From: a virus
Reading direction: 5' to 3' (one strand)
Length of the DNA: 30,076 nt
Virus record (IMG/VR): IMGVR_UViG_3300042691_015359
Span: 1-30,076 of that record
A program made the translations under genes and the position numbers. Below are positions 1-7,570 of this stretch, piece after piece. Numbering within the stretch: the stretch's first letter is position 1; each line of letters begins with the position of its first letter. The notes beneath the pieces are model-generated. The model ran no database searches and was not told the origin of the DNA. It saw only the letters and a program-made list of their open reading frames with translations.

Positions 1-1
1 C

Positions 2-82
2 GACCGTATGCCCTGCCGTATCGACGTTCTGTACGGCTACAGCACCATCCGTCCGCAGATGGCTTGCCGCCTCTGGGGCTAA
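2..82 (+). CDS. Major capsid (coat) protein, P22 gp5-like, C-terminal fragment
   Basis: Only the last 26 codons are present; the reading frame is open at the left edge and ends in TAA at 80-82. The visible tail contains IDVLYGYSTIRPQMACRLWG. A final stretch of the form DVLYG-x(4-5)-RPEMACR is typical of P22-type coat proteins, which form the icosahedral shell. Its place just upstream of small virion-like genes and a gp4-like neck gene fits P22 gene order. The fragment is too short to exclude another virion protein, but sequence and context agree. The rest of the gene lies outside the window. Confidence 0.72.
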   Translation, partial: DRMPCRIDVLYGYSTIRPQMACRLWG

Positions 83-91
83 CCTGAACCC

Positions 92-113
92 GCCCTCGGC
101 TTCGGTCGGGGGC
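92..113 (+). promoter_or_regulatory. RNA hairpin with UUCG tetraloop after the coat gene
   Basis: GCCCTCGGC pairs with GTCGGGGGC through 9 base pairs, two of them G-U, closed by C(UUCG)G, a very stable RNA tetraloop. It lies 9 bases after the coat stop codon and before the ribosome site (AAAGGA) of the next gene. No U-run follows directly, so mRNA protection or partial termination is more likely than full termination. Two more hairpins of the same design follow in the next two gaps. Confidence 0.6.
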
Positions 114-136
114 AACACCTTTGAAAGGATACTACC

Positions 137-541
137 ATGACTCTCCCCAATGGTGCCGGCGGTTATCAGGTCGGCGACGGCAACATCAACCAGGCTCTTC
201 TCGGTGTGCAGGCTATTCCGACTGCTTTCACCGGCGCGGCCACGCTCACCCCGCTCAACCTTGAGCAGGGGCTGATCGTCTTCACTTCTGGCAGCGGTGC
301 TAACCTCGCTCTCCCGCCGGTCACTGGCGTTGGCGGCGTCGATGACCGCATCAACAGCGCGCGTGTCAACTCGTGCTTTGACTTCGCGGTTCTCAGCACC
401 GGCGCGGGCGCAGCCACTCTGACGGCTGGCACCGGCTGGACGCTGGTTGGTTCGGGCGTTTGCGTCGCGGGCGCTGCGGTGATGTTCCGCGCGGTCAAGA
501 CCGGCGACGACACCTACACCCTGTACCGGATTGCCAACTAA
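137..541 (+). CDS. Hypothetical virion protein, possible head decoration protein
   Basis: This 134-residue protein has no recognised family. It is rich in Gly, Ala, Thr and Val with few charged residues, and its alternating small and hydrophobic residues suggest an all-beta fold. It has no signal peptide or membrane segment. The ATG is preceded by AAAGGA at good spacing. Lying directly after the coat gene, isolated by a stable hairpin on each side, it could be an abundant head decoration or stabilising protein. That role is inferred from position and composition only. The next gene (590-1003) has similar length and composition and may have a related job. Confidence 0.75.
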   Translation: MTLPNGAGGYQVGDGNINQALLGVQAIPTAFTGAATLTPLNLEQGLIVFTSGSGANLALPPVTGVGGVDDRINSARVNSCFDFAVLSTGAGAATLTAGTGWTLVGSGVCVAGAAVMFRAVKTGDDTYTLYRIAN

Positions 542-548
542 TCGGTTC

Positions 549-568
549 GCCCCAGCTTCGGCTGGGGC
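549..568 (+). promoter_or_regulatory. RNA hairpin with UUCG tetraloop
   Basis: GCCCCAGC and GCTGGGGC form a perfect 8-bp stem closed by C(UUCG)G, beginning 7 bases after the stop codon of the preceding gene. It is followed by AACCTTTT and then the strong ribosome site AAGGAG of the next gene. It could be a weak terminator or a 3' end stabiliser that sets transcript levels for the upstream virion gene. Confidence 0.65.
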
Positions 569-589
569 AACCTTTTAAGGAGAAACGAA

Positions 590-1003
590 ATGGCAAACTC
601 TCAGGCCATCGGCGTTGCCTACCTCGACCAAGACATTCGCGGCGCGGACGTTGTCTACGTCGCGGATGAACTCGGCTATACCGCCGCCGCTCGCGGGACG
701 GTCACGCAGGCTACCGACAAGTCCACCGCCGTCACGCTGAACCGCTCGGCGGGCACTGTCACCATGAACGCTGCTGCGCTGGCCGCGAACACTTCGGTCA
801 CGTTCACGCTCAACAACAGCAAGATTTCGGCAGGTGATGCCGTGATCCTGTCGATTGTCGGCGGCACCGCTACCCCTGGCACCTACACCCTGGGGGTGAC
901 GGGCCTGACTGCGGGCGCTGCGACCATCACGCTGCGCAACATTTCGGCGGGCAGTTTGAGCGAAGCCGTTGTGTTCAATTTCGTGATTGTCCACGCAGGC
1001 TGA
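590..1003 (+). CDS. Hypothetical virion protein, beta-rich
   Basis: This 137-residue protein is not recognised. Its N-terminal 35 residues are mixed (YLDQDIRGADVVYVADELGY) and the rest is Thr/Ala/Val/Gly-rich with repeated beta-like stretches such as SVTFTLNNSKISAGDAVILS, suggesting a secreted-style or virion beta-sandwich. The start is supported by an ideal AAGGAG seven bases before the ATG. It sits between two UUCG hairpins in the head gene block, so a decoration or head-fibre role is plausible but unproven. No Cys and no membrane segment are present. Confidence 0.75.
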   Translation: MANSQAIGVAYLDQDIRGADVVYVADELGYTAAARGTVTQATDKSTAVTLNRSAGTVTMNAAALAANTSVTFTLNNSKISAGDAVILSIVGGTATPGTYTLGVTGLTAGAATITLRNISAGSLSEAVVFNFVIVHAG

Positions 1004-1010
1004 TAAACTT

Positions 1011-1030
1011 GGGCGGCCTTCGGGCCGTCC
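1011..1030 (+). promoter_or_regulatory. RNA hairpin with UUCG tetraloop
   Basis: GGGCGGCC and GGCCGTCC form an 8-bp stem with one G-U pair, closed by C(UUCG)G, starting 8 bases after the preceding stop codon and just before the ribosome site of the next gene (GAGG near 1038). It is the third hairpin of this design within the first kilobase. Confidence 0.62.
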
Positions 1031-1047
1031 ATTTCACGAGGTATCCT

Positions 1048-1287
1048 ATGTCCGTCATCTATCTGACCCACCCCGTCCACGGCGCCAAGGTCGCTATCAG
1101 CGAGCATGAGGCCCAGCAGGACGAAATGTACGGCTGGTCGCGCTACGAGCCTGAAGCCCCCGCGCCCGCCACCAACGCCTTTGCGCACCCGCTCGACCAT
1201 GACGGCGACGGCCGCCTCGGCGGTTCGCCCGCGGGCGAACAGTCTACCCGCCGCCGCGGGCGTCCCCGCGCAGCGCCGGAAGAATAG
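1048..1287 (+). CDS. Small hypothetical protein between head and neck genes
   Basis: The product has 79 residues. I chose ATG 1048 over TTG 1009 because GAGG lies at a suitable distance and because the TTG start would run through the upstream hairpin. The N-terminus (MSVIYLTHPVHGAKVAISEH) looks folded; the second half is Pro/Ala-rich and ends in a basic-acidic tail with RRRGRPR, an AT-hook-like GRP core. Small proteins of this style often lie between coat and neck genes in podoviruses of alphaproteobacteria. No function is assigned. The stop is 3 bases before the GTG of the gp4-like gene. Confidence 0.7.
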   Translation: MSVIYLTHPVHGAKVAISEHEAQQDEMYGWSRYEPEAPAPATNAFAHPLDHDGDGRLGGSPAGEQSTRRRGRPRAAPEE

Positions 1288-1290
1288 GCC

Positions 1291-2001
1291 GTGACGAGCG
1301 CGGGCGAGATCATCAACGGTTCGCTTCGCCTCCTCGGCGTTCTGGCCGAAGGCGAAACGCCGTCGGCCGAAACGTCGCAGGACGCGCTGGCGGCCATGAA
1401 CCAGATGATCGACAGTTGGAACACGGAGCGTCTGTCCGTGTTCGCAACGCAAGATCAGGTGTTCACGTGGCCGGCCGGTCAGCTTTCCCGCACGCTTGGC
1501 CCGACAGGCAATTTTGTCGGCAGCCGCCCCGTGCTGCTCGAAGACAGCACCTATTTCCGCGACCCCGGCACCGGCGTCAGCTACGGCATCAAGTTTATCA
1601 ACCAGCAGCAGTACAACGGGATCGCGGTCAAGACCGTGACCTCGACGTACCCGCAGGTGATCTTCGTCAACAACACGTTCCCCGACGTGGAGATGTACGT
1701 CTATCCGCGCCCGACGCGCGATCTGGAATGGCACTTCATTTCCGTTGAGGAACTGACCAAGCCCGCGACGCTGGCCACGCAGTTGCACTTCCCGCCGGGC
1801 TACCTGCGCGCCTTCCGCTACAACTTGGCCACCGAGATGGCGCCCGAGTTTGGCATGGAGCCGACGCCGCAGGTGCAACGCATCGCTATGACCAGCAAGC
1901 GCAACCTCAAGCGGATCAACAACCCTGACGACATCATGTCGATGCCGTACAGCATTGTGGCGACCCGTCAGCGGTTCAACATCTACGCCGGGAACTACTG
2001 A
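1291..2001 (+). CDS. Head-tail neck protein, P22 gp4-like (packaged DNA stabilisation)
   Basis: This 236-residue protein resembles P22 tail accessory factor gp4. It begins with a helix-rich stretch (GEIINGSLRLLGVLAEGETP) and a segment AALAAMNQMIDSW-like in style, followed by FATQDQVFTWPAGQ; this N-terminal pattern is typical of gp4-like adaptors. In P22, gp4 binds under the portal after packaging and starts tail assembly. The start is GTG, 3 bases after the previous stop; the end overlaps the next ATG in a TGATG junction. Its position directly before a gp10-like gene supports the call. P22 gp4 also has muralytic activity; nothing here shows whether this one does. Confidence 0.82.
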   Translation: MTSAGEIINGSLRLLGVLAEGETPSAETSQDALAAMNQMIDSWNTERLSVFATQDQVFTWPAGQLSRTLGPTGNFVGSRPVLLEDSTYFRDPGTGVSYGIKFINQQQYNGIAVKTVTSTYPQVIFVNNTFPDVEMYVYPRPTRDLEWHFISVEELTKPATLATQLHFPPGYLRAFRYNLATEMAPEFGMEPTPQVQRIAMTSKRNLKRINNPDDIMSMPYSIVATRQRFNIYAGNY

Positions 2002-3431
2002 TGAAGACGCCGATCTTGGGATCGGCGTATGTCGCTCGCAGCGTCAACGCCGCCGCCAACCGCATGGTCAACCTGTTCCCGGAGATCGTCCCGGAGGGCG
2101 GCAAGGAGCCTGCCTTCCTCCAGCGTGCGCCCGGCCTGACGCGGCTGGCGACCATCGGCATCGGTCCGATCCGCGGGATGTGGACCTTCGGCAACTACGG
2201 CTACGTCGTGTCTGGCCCGACGCTGTTTCAGGTGGACAGCAACTGGAACGCCGTCGCCAAGGGCACCATCGCCGGCACCGGCCCAGTCAGCATGTCCGAC
2301 AACGGCATCCAGCTATTCGTGGCGGCCAACCCGCAGGGCTACATCTACAACTCCCAGACCGACGCGTTCCAGCAGATCACCGACCCGGACTTTCCCGGCG
2401 CAGTGACGGTCGGCTACCTCGACGGCTACTTCGTGTTCAACGAGCCGAACAGCCAGAAGATTTGGGTCACGCAGTTGCTGGACGGCACCAGCGTCGATCC
2501 GCTGGACTTTGCCAGCGCCGAAGGCAACCCCGACAACGTCGTGGCGATCTTTGTCGATCACCGCGAGGTCTGGGTGTTCGGCTCGAACTCGACCGAAGTC
2601 TGGTACAACGCTGGCTTGCTCGACTTCCCGCTGGCGCGCATTCAGGGCGCCTACAACGAACTCGGCTGCGCGGCCCCGTATTCCATCGCCAAGATGGACA
2701 ACCAGATTTACTGGCTGGGCAAGGACGCCCGCGGTCAGGGTATGGTCTTCCGCGCGGCTGGCTACATGGGCCAGCGCATCTCGACCCACGCAATCGAGTG
2801 GCAGCTACAGGAATACTCCGACCTGTCGGACGCGGTCGGCTACACCTACCAGCAGGACGGCCACAGCTTCTACGTGCTTAACTTCCCGACCGCCAACACG
2901 ACGTGGGTGTTCGACGTGGCGACCGGCGCATGGCACGAGCGCGCCTCGTTCCAGAACGGCGACTTCAACCGTCACCGCGGCAACAGCCAGATGTTCTTCA
3001 ACGCCACCAACGTGGTCGGCGATTACCAGAACGGCAAAATCTACAAGTTCGATCTTGAAGTCTACGCCGACGATGGCCAGCCGCAGAAGTGGCTGCGCTC
3101 GTGGCGGGCGCTGCCGACCGGCGCCAACAACCTGACGCGCACGATCCAGCACGGGATGCAACTCGACTGCGAGACGGGCGTCGGCCTTAACGTTGGGCAG
3201 GGCAGCGACCCGCGGGTCATGCTGCGCTTCTCGGACGACGGCGCCCATACGTGGTCGAACGAGCACTGGAAGTCGATGGGCCGCATCGGCCGCTACGGCT
3301 TCCGCACGATCTGGCGCCGGCTGGGCGCGACGATGAAGATACGCGACCGCGTCTACGAATTGTCCGGCACTGACCCAGTCCGCATCTACATCATGGGCGC
3401 GGAACTGATCCTGAGCGGGACGCGTGCCTGA
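2001..3431 (+). CDS. Neck/tail hub protein, P22 gp10-like (packaged DNA stabilisation)
   Basis: This 476-residue protein matches the phage stabilisation family of P22 gp10. The opening (GSAYVARSVNAAANRMVNLF, then PEIVPEGGKEPAFLQRAPGL) is diagnostic: conserved NLFPE followed by a short acidic-basic stretch and a PGL motif. The body shows repeating beta-blade-like segments (VSGPTLFQVD, VYNSQTDAF-like, VDHREVWVFGSNSTEVWYNA). In P22, gp10 forms the hexameric nozzle below gp4 and receives needle and spikes. Length is close to P22 gp10 (472). It overlaps its neighbours through TGATG at both ends, indicating translational coupling. Confidence 0.88.
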   Translation: MKTPILGSAYVARSVNAAANRMVNLFPEIVPEGGKEPAFLQRAPGLTRLATIGIGPIRGMWTFGNYGYVVSGPTLFQVDSNWNAVAKGTIAGTGPVSMSDNGIQLFVAANPQGYIYNSQTDAFQQITDPDFPGAVTVGYLDGYFVFNEPNSQKIWVTQLLDGTSVDPLDFASAEGNPDNVVAIFVDHREVWVFGSNSTEVWYNAGLLDFPLARIQGAYNELGCAAPYSIAKMDNQIYWLGKDARGQGMVFRAAGYMGQRISTHAIEWQLQEYSDLSDAVGYTYQQDGHSFYVLNFPTANTTWVFDVATGAWHERASFQNGDFNRHRGNSQMFFNATNVVGDYQNGKIYKFDLEVYADDGQPQKWLRSWRALPTGANNLTRTIQHGMQLDCETGVGLNVGQGSDPRVMLRFSDDGAHTWSNEHWKSMGRIGRYGFRTIWRRLGATMKIRDRVYELSGTDPVRIYIMGAELILSGTRA

Positions 3432-4276
3432 TGGTCGCACCGATTAACCCCACACAGCTTACGCCGCCGCGGGTTGACTTTATCGACCCGCGGTCCGGCG
3501 CGATCAGCCGTGAGTGGTATCGGTTCTTCCTGTCGCTGCTGACGGCGACGCAGACCAACCAGCAAGAGACGGAACTGGCGCCCGCCACCGCGTCGCTGCT
3601 GGCGTCCTACGACGCGGTGTTCGGTGAGGCTATTCAGGCGCTGGAGAGCGCCCCTGACTGCTGCTCCGAGACGGCCAGCGTAGACGCCAAGGTCAACAGT
3701 CTCGCGCAGGCCACCGGCGTCACGCCGCCGGCTGCCAGCGAAGACGACATCGCGGTCATCCAATCGCAGCTTCAGGCGCTGGCGCTGTCGCCGCCGCCGA
3801 AAGAGTTTATCTCGCCGCGCTACGGATCGTTCTACGACACGACCGATCAGACGGCCGCCGTCATCAACACCGCTTACCCGATGACGTTCAACACGACCGA
3901 CTTGTCGTTCGGCGTCACGCGCGGCTCGCCAACGTCGCGTATTTTCGTTGACCGGGCCAACGTCTACAACATTCAGTTCTCCGCGCAGTTTATCAACACC
4001 GGCGGCGGCGCCCACCGCGTTTGGGTATGGCTGCGCAAGAACGGCACCAACGTGCCTGACAGCGCAACAGTCGTTCGTATTGAGGGCAACAGCACGGAAG
4101 CTGTCGCGGCGTGGAACTTTCTGCTACAAATGAACGCTGGCGACTATTTCGAACTGATGTGGGAAGTGGATAACACCGGCATTTCGCTGTTTGCAGATCC
4201 TGCCACGGCCGTTCACCCTGCAATCCCGTCGATTATTTTGACTGTGACTGACAACGTGAGTTCCTTGGAGGTATAA
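3431..4276 (+). CDS. Tail needle or short fibre candidate with jelly-roll-like C-terminal domain
   Basis: This 281-residue protein starts with a motif common in podovirus tail proteins, FIDPRSGAISREWYRFFLSL (residues about 17-36), probably the virion attachment end. Residues 40-120 are helical or low complexity. Residues about 130-280 contain the pattern VYNIQFSAQF, GGGAHRVWVWLRKNGTNVPD, AAWNFLLQMNAGDYFELMW, which resembles C1q/TNF-like jelly-roll tips seen on phage fibres. It occupies the place of P22 gp26 (needle), directly after the gp10-like gene. Some P22-like needles (phage Sf6) carry a TNF-like knob, so a needle is reasonable; a receptor-binding fibre is the alternative. Two adjacent Cys lie near residues 77-78. 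Confidence 0.7.
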   Translation: MVAPINPTQLTPPRVDFIDPRSGAISREWYRFFLSLLTATQTNQQETELAPATASLLASYDAVFGEAIQALESAPDCCSETASVDAKVNSLAQATGVTPPAASEDDIAVIQSQLQALALSPPPKEFISPRYGSFYDTTDQTAAVINTAYPMTFNTTDLSFGVTRGSPTSRIFVDRANVYNIQFSAQFINTGGGAHRVWVWLRKNGTNVPDSATVVRIEGNSTEAVAAWNFLLQMNAGDYFELMWEVDNTGISLFADPATAVHPAIPSIILTVTDNVSSLEV

Positions 4277-4612
4277 ATGGCCGTTACCATCAGCAACATC
4301 ATCCCGGCCAAGACCGCGGAGAATGCCCAGACGACGCAGTACACGTCGAACGGCGTCCAGACGATCATCGACAAGTTCACGGCCACCAACTACAGCGCGG
4401 CCGCGGCGACGATCAGCGTCAACCTCGTGACCGCTGCGGGCAGCGCGGGCAACGACAACCTGATCGTCAAGACCAAGACGCTCCAGCCGTCCGAGACGTA
4501 CACCTTTCCGGAACTGGTCGGCCACGTCCTGCCGCTGGGCGGCTTCATCTCGACCATCGCCGGCACCGCGTCGGCCATCAACATCCGTGCCTCGGGGCGC
4601 GAGATTAGCTGA
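4277..4612 (+). CDS. Small beta-rich virion-associated protein, unknown
   Basis: The product has 111 residues. The order is a short N-terminal stretch (MAVTISNIIPAKTAENAQTT), then Thr/Ala/Val-rich strands ending in NIRASGREIS. The strand pattern (FTATNYSAAAATISVNLV) suggests an immunoglobulin-like or jelly-roll sandwich similar to small phage proteins found beside tail fibres. It starts directly after the preceding stop with GGAGG upstream, and its stop overlaps the next start (TGATG). No catalytic motif is visible. A minor tail or decoration protein is the best guess, from context. Confidence 0.7.
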   Translation: MAVTISNIIPAKTAENAQTTQYTSNGVQTIIDKFTATNYSAAAATISVNLVTAAGSAGNDNLIVKTKTLQPSETYTFPELVGHVLPLGGFISTIAGTASAINIRASGREIS

Positions 4613-5034
4613 TGATCTTGAGCCGCACCCAAGACGCGGAGCACGTTAACGCGGTCATCAACGACCCGGACGTGCGCCCGTTTGTGGGTGCACCGGATGC
4701 AGGGCCGCTGGACCTTGCGCCGGTGGTGGAGCGGCCGGAACACTGGTTTCTGATGGGTGAGCACGGCGGGTTTGCGCTGCTTTGGTCGGCACCGCGCACC
4801 TACGAAGTGCATACCTTCGTCTTGCCTGCGGGGCGGGGCAAGTGGGCGGCGGATGCGCGGCGGGCGATGATCGACTTCGCCAAGCGTCACAAAGCCCAGA
4901 CGCTCTGGACGAAGATACCGCCTAATGCGCGTCATGTCGAGCGGTTTGCGCGGCAGGGGGGTATGCAGCCGACAGAAGAAGTGATAGAAACTTTTGGCGA
5001 ACCTTACATGGTTTATAGCATGGAGTTGGCGTAA
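4612..5034 (+). CDS. GNAT-like acyltransferase domain protein in the virion gene block
   Basis: This 140-residue protein has the layout of a GNAT fold: an N-terminal helix region (DAEHVNAVINDPDVRPFVGA), central strands (HWFLMGEHGGFALLWSAPRT), a strand then acetyl-CoA loop-like VHTFVLPAGRGKWAADARRA, and a C-terminal part (NARHVERFARQGGMQPTEEV). The RGKWAADA segment matches the pyrophosphate-binding region loosely. Similar GNAT-like proteins occur in the same slot of several podoviruses. It occupies the place of P22 gp14, a small protein needed for head or ejection function. Substrate unknown; it could be structural rather than enzymatic. Confidence 0.68.
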   Translation: MILSRTQDAEHVNAVINDPDVRPFVGAPDAGPLDLAPVVERPEHWFLMGEHGGFALLWSAPRTYEVHTFVLPAGRGKWAADARRAMIDFAKRHKAQTLWTKIPPNARHVERFARQGGMQPTEEVIETFGEPYMVYSMELA

Positions 5035-5771
5035 TGCCTGTAGCTGGTGCAATTATCGGCGGTGTCGCTTCGGTTGGCAGCGGCCTTATGGCCGCGCGCG
5101 GTGCCCGTAGGGCTGCTCGCGCGCAGACGCAGGCAGCGCAAGCTGCCGAGCAGACTCAGCGCGAGATGTTCGAGCGCCAGATCGCGCTTCAGGAACCGTT
5201 CCGTCAGGCGGGGATGACCGCCCAGCAGCAGATCATGCAGTTGCTGGGCATTGGCGGTGACGCCAACGCGGCAGACTACGGCAGCATGGCGCGGCCGTTC
5301 GGGCAGCAGGACTTCGAGGCCGACCCCGGCTACGCTTTCCGGCAGGCCGAGGGAATGCGCGCGCTGGAGCGGTCGGCGTCTGCACGCGGCGGTCTGCTGT
5401 CGGGCAACATTCTGCGCGGCGTCCAACGCTTCGGGCAGGACTTGGCCAGCCAAGAGTACGGCAACGCCTTCAACCGCTTCCAAATCGAGCGCGCCGCGCG
5501 CCTCAACCCGCTCCAGTCGCTGATGGGGTCGGGCCAGTCGGCCGCCAATGTGATGACCGGCGCGGCCGGACAGGCGGGACAGAACATCGGCCAGATGCAG
5601 CTTGGCGCCGGGCAGGCCCGCGCGTCGGGCTACGTCGGTAGCGCCAACGCGCTGGCCGGTGCGTTGCAGGGCATTGGCTCGGCAGCGATGGGCTTCCCGA
5701 TGTATCAGGCGCAGATGAACTACTTCAACCGCAATCCCAGCGTAAACCCTAGCCAAGTTCCGGGGACTTAG
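5034..5771 (+). CDS. DNA ejection/transfer protein, P22 gp7-like
   Basis: This 245-residue protein begins with a glycine-rich hydrophobic segment (AIIGGVASVGSGLMAARGAR), followed by an Ala/Gln-rich coiled coil (residues about 22-60). Conserved-looking blocks are DPGYAFRQAEGMRALERSAS and GGLLSGNILRGVQRFGQDLA, then ALAGALQGIGSA near the end. This order is characteristic of podovirus DNA transfer proteins, which are packed in the head and ejected to help DNA cross the cell envelope. The hydrophobic start may insert in membranes. Its start overlaps the preceding stop (TAATG) and it is the first of three ejection-like genes, as in P22 (gp7, gp20, gp16). Confidence 0.75.
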   Translation: MPVAGAIIGGVASVGSGLMAARGARRAARAQTQAAQAAEQTQREMFERQIALQEPFRQAGMTAQQQIMQLLGIGGDANAADYGSMARPFGQQDFEADPGYAFRQAEGMRALERSASARGGLLSGNILRGVQRFGQDLASQEYGNAFNRFQIERAARLNPLQSLMGSGQSAANVMTGAAGQAGQNIGQMQLGAGQARASGYVGSANALAGALQGIGSAAMGFPMYQAQMNYFNRNPSVNPSQVPGT

Positions 5772-5773
5772 TC

Positions 5774-7570
5774 GTGGCCAACCAAGCAATCGCCCTTCAG
5801 GCTCGCGCGCCCCAGAATGACTTCATGGGCAGGGCAATCCAGCAGAACGCCCAGATGTTGAACATGATGTCTCAGCAGCGCGCTGCTGAACGTCAGGCGG
5901 CGCAGGCGGCGCAGGAGATGGAGTTCGCCCGCGCGGCGGAAGGCCGTGCTGCTGCTGAAGAAGGGCGCAAAATTACCCAGTTTGAGATTGAACAGGCTGA
6001 CCGTCAGTTCGAATACCACGGCAAACGGGCTACGGTGGTGAACACCCCACAAGGCTACGAAATGTGGCTCGCGGGCGTCGGTAAAGACTCCCGCGAAATG
6101 GCGGATTTCATCCGCGCAAACTTGCCGCCGGAACAGTTTAGTGTCGATCCTGAGCGCGGCCGCGATCTTTTGATTAAGTTGGTCGGCAGCCTCAAACAAA
6201 ACTTTGACGCCACGTATGGTCCGAAGGAAAGCCAAGTCCAAGTCCGCCTTGACGGCACGCCGCTTGAAATAGTCACCGGCGGCTTCGGTAAGCCGGGCGC
6301 GTACCCAGTCGAACAATACGAACTCGCGCCGCAGGGCGGAAACGCCGCGCCGCCCCCGCCGCCGGCTGCGAGCGGCGCCAGCGCGCGCCCGACGCAAGGC
6401 ACGGCTACTGCGCCGGCCGACCTGCGCGCGCAGGGCGTAGACCCGCGGTCCATCCCGAGTGGCAACCCACTACAGCCGATCAGCATGACGACTGGCCCGC
6501 AGATGGGCGGACAGCCGGACCTGACCGGTATTGTCGAGCAGATGATGTCGTCGGGTCAGATTTCGCAGTCTAACCTTCAACTGATGCGCGACGCCGCCGG
6601 TCCCGACAAGGACGCTCAACTGGCGGAAATCCTCAAAGCCAACAACATCCAGATCGTGCCTGACGAGCAGCCGTCGCTGCGCAGCGCCGTGTTCCGTCCC
6701 GGCGAAGACGCCGCGCCGCAAATGCAACAGGTGCAGGCGAGGGAAGGCTACGTTCCTACCGGCCGCGCTGCTCGCGTCAAAGACCCCATGCAGTCGCCGG
6801 CGCCGGGGTCCACAATCGTCCCGATTGAACGCATCCAGCGGGAGTCCGACGCCGAACGCCCCTCGCCGCAGCGCGTATACGAGGAGGAACTGGCCCGCGA
6901 AAAGGCTAAACTAGACGCCGCAGCGGGACGGCCCAAACCGCTCACGCCGGTGCAAGAGACCAAGCTGCGCGACAACATCGCAAAAGACTTTAAGGCGGCG
7001 CAGTCTACCCTAGACATGATGCTCGCGCCGGACACCGGCGTGGTCGCTGCGGTGGACGCAGTCCGCAAACTTTCGCCAACGCAAAAAGAGGCCGTCACAG
7101 GGTTTAGCGGCTACGTACCGTCTGTCCTACCTTCCTCGCGCAGCGCGGACACGGCGATCAAAAACTTGCAGGGCAAAGTCACCCAAATGGGCAAGGCGAC
7201 AGCGTCTCTAAGCGGCGCTATCGGGCAGATGGCGGTCCAAGAGTGGAAGATCGTCAGCGATATGATCGCGGCCCTCGATGTTACGGGCATGGAGCCTGCC
7301 GACCTCGACAACCAGCTAGACATTATCGAAGCCACCGCGCGGCGGGCGGCGCAGACCACCCGCGACGCGTATGAAAGCCAGTACGCCGAAGAGTTCGCTC
7401 GCTATCCGGGCCGCTTTATACTGAAAGAGCCGGCAAGGGTCCGCACGACGCCCGGAAAAAAAGCCGAGACGGCGATCCCTCGCGTTCGCAGCGACGCGGA
7501 CTATAACCGGCTTAAACCCGGTACGGTGTTCATCGACCCTAACGGTCAGCGGCGGAGGAAACCGCGATGA
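5774..7570 (+). CDS. Internal virion/ejection protein, P22 gp20-like position
   Basis: This 598-residue protein starts at GTG 5774. Residues about 1-90 are Gln/Ala/Glu-rich and predicted coiled coil (RAAERQAAQAAQEMEFARAA). Residues about 190-225 form a Pro/Ala-rich linker with six consecutive prolines. The C-terminal half (about 370-600) is helical and charged and ends in a basic tail (GQRRRKPR). Such long, Ala/Gln-rich, helical proteins after a gp7-like gene are usual for ejected internal proteins. Homology to P22 gp20 itself is not visible; the role comes from position and composition. The stop overlaps the next start (ATGA). No RBS is obvious, so coupling to the upstream gene is likely. 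Confidence 0.72.
   Translation: MANQAIALQARAPQNDFMGRAIQQNAQMLNMMSQQRAAERQAAQAAQEMEFARAAEGRAAAEEGRKITQFEIEQADRQFEYHGKRATVVNTPQGYEMWLAGVGKDSREMADFIRANLPPEQFSVDPERGRDLLIKLVGSLKQNFDATYGPKESQVQVRLDGTPLEIVTGGFGKPGAYPVEQYELAPQGGNAAPPPPPAASGASARPTQGTATAPADLRAQGVDPRSIPSGNPLQPISMTTGPQMGGQPDLTGIVEQMMSSGQISQSNLQLMRDAAGPDKDAQLAEILKANNIQIVPDEQPSLRSAVFRPGEDAAPQMQQVQAREGYVPTGRAARVKDPMQSPAPGSTIVPIERIQRESDAERPSPQRVYEEELAREKAKLDAAAGRPKPLTPVQETKLRDNIAKDFKAAQSTLDMMLAPDTGVVAAVDAVRKLSPTQKEAVTGFSGYVPSVLPSSRSADTAIKNLQGKVTQMGKATASLSGAIGQMAVQEWKIVSDMIAALDVTGMEPADLDNQLDIIEATARRAAQTTRDAYESQYAEEFARYPGRFILKEPARVRTTPGKKAETAIPRVRSDADYNRLKPGTVFIDPNGQRRRKPR

Noticed and set aside
883-1878. 331-residue minus-strand open frame
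   Set aside because: It lies antisense to clearly supported virion genes and is Arg/Gly/Ala-rich, as expected for a GC-rich shadow frame.
1955-2881. 308-residue plus-strand frame overlapping the gp10-like gene
   Set aside because: Arg/Pro/Gly-rich frame shadow; the gp10-like frame carries recognisable conserved motifs.
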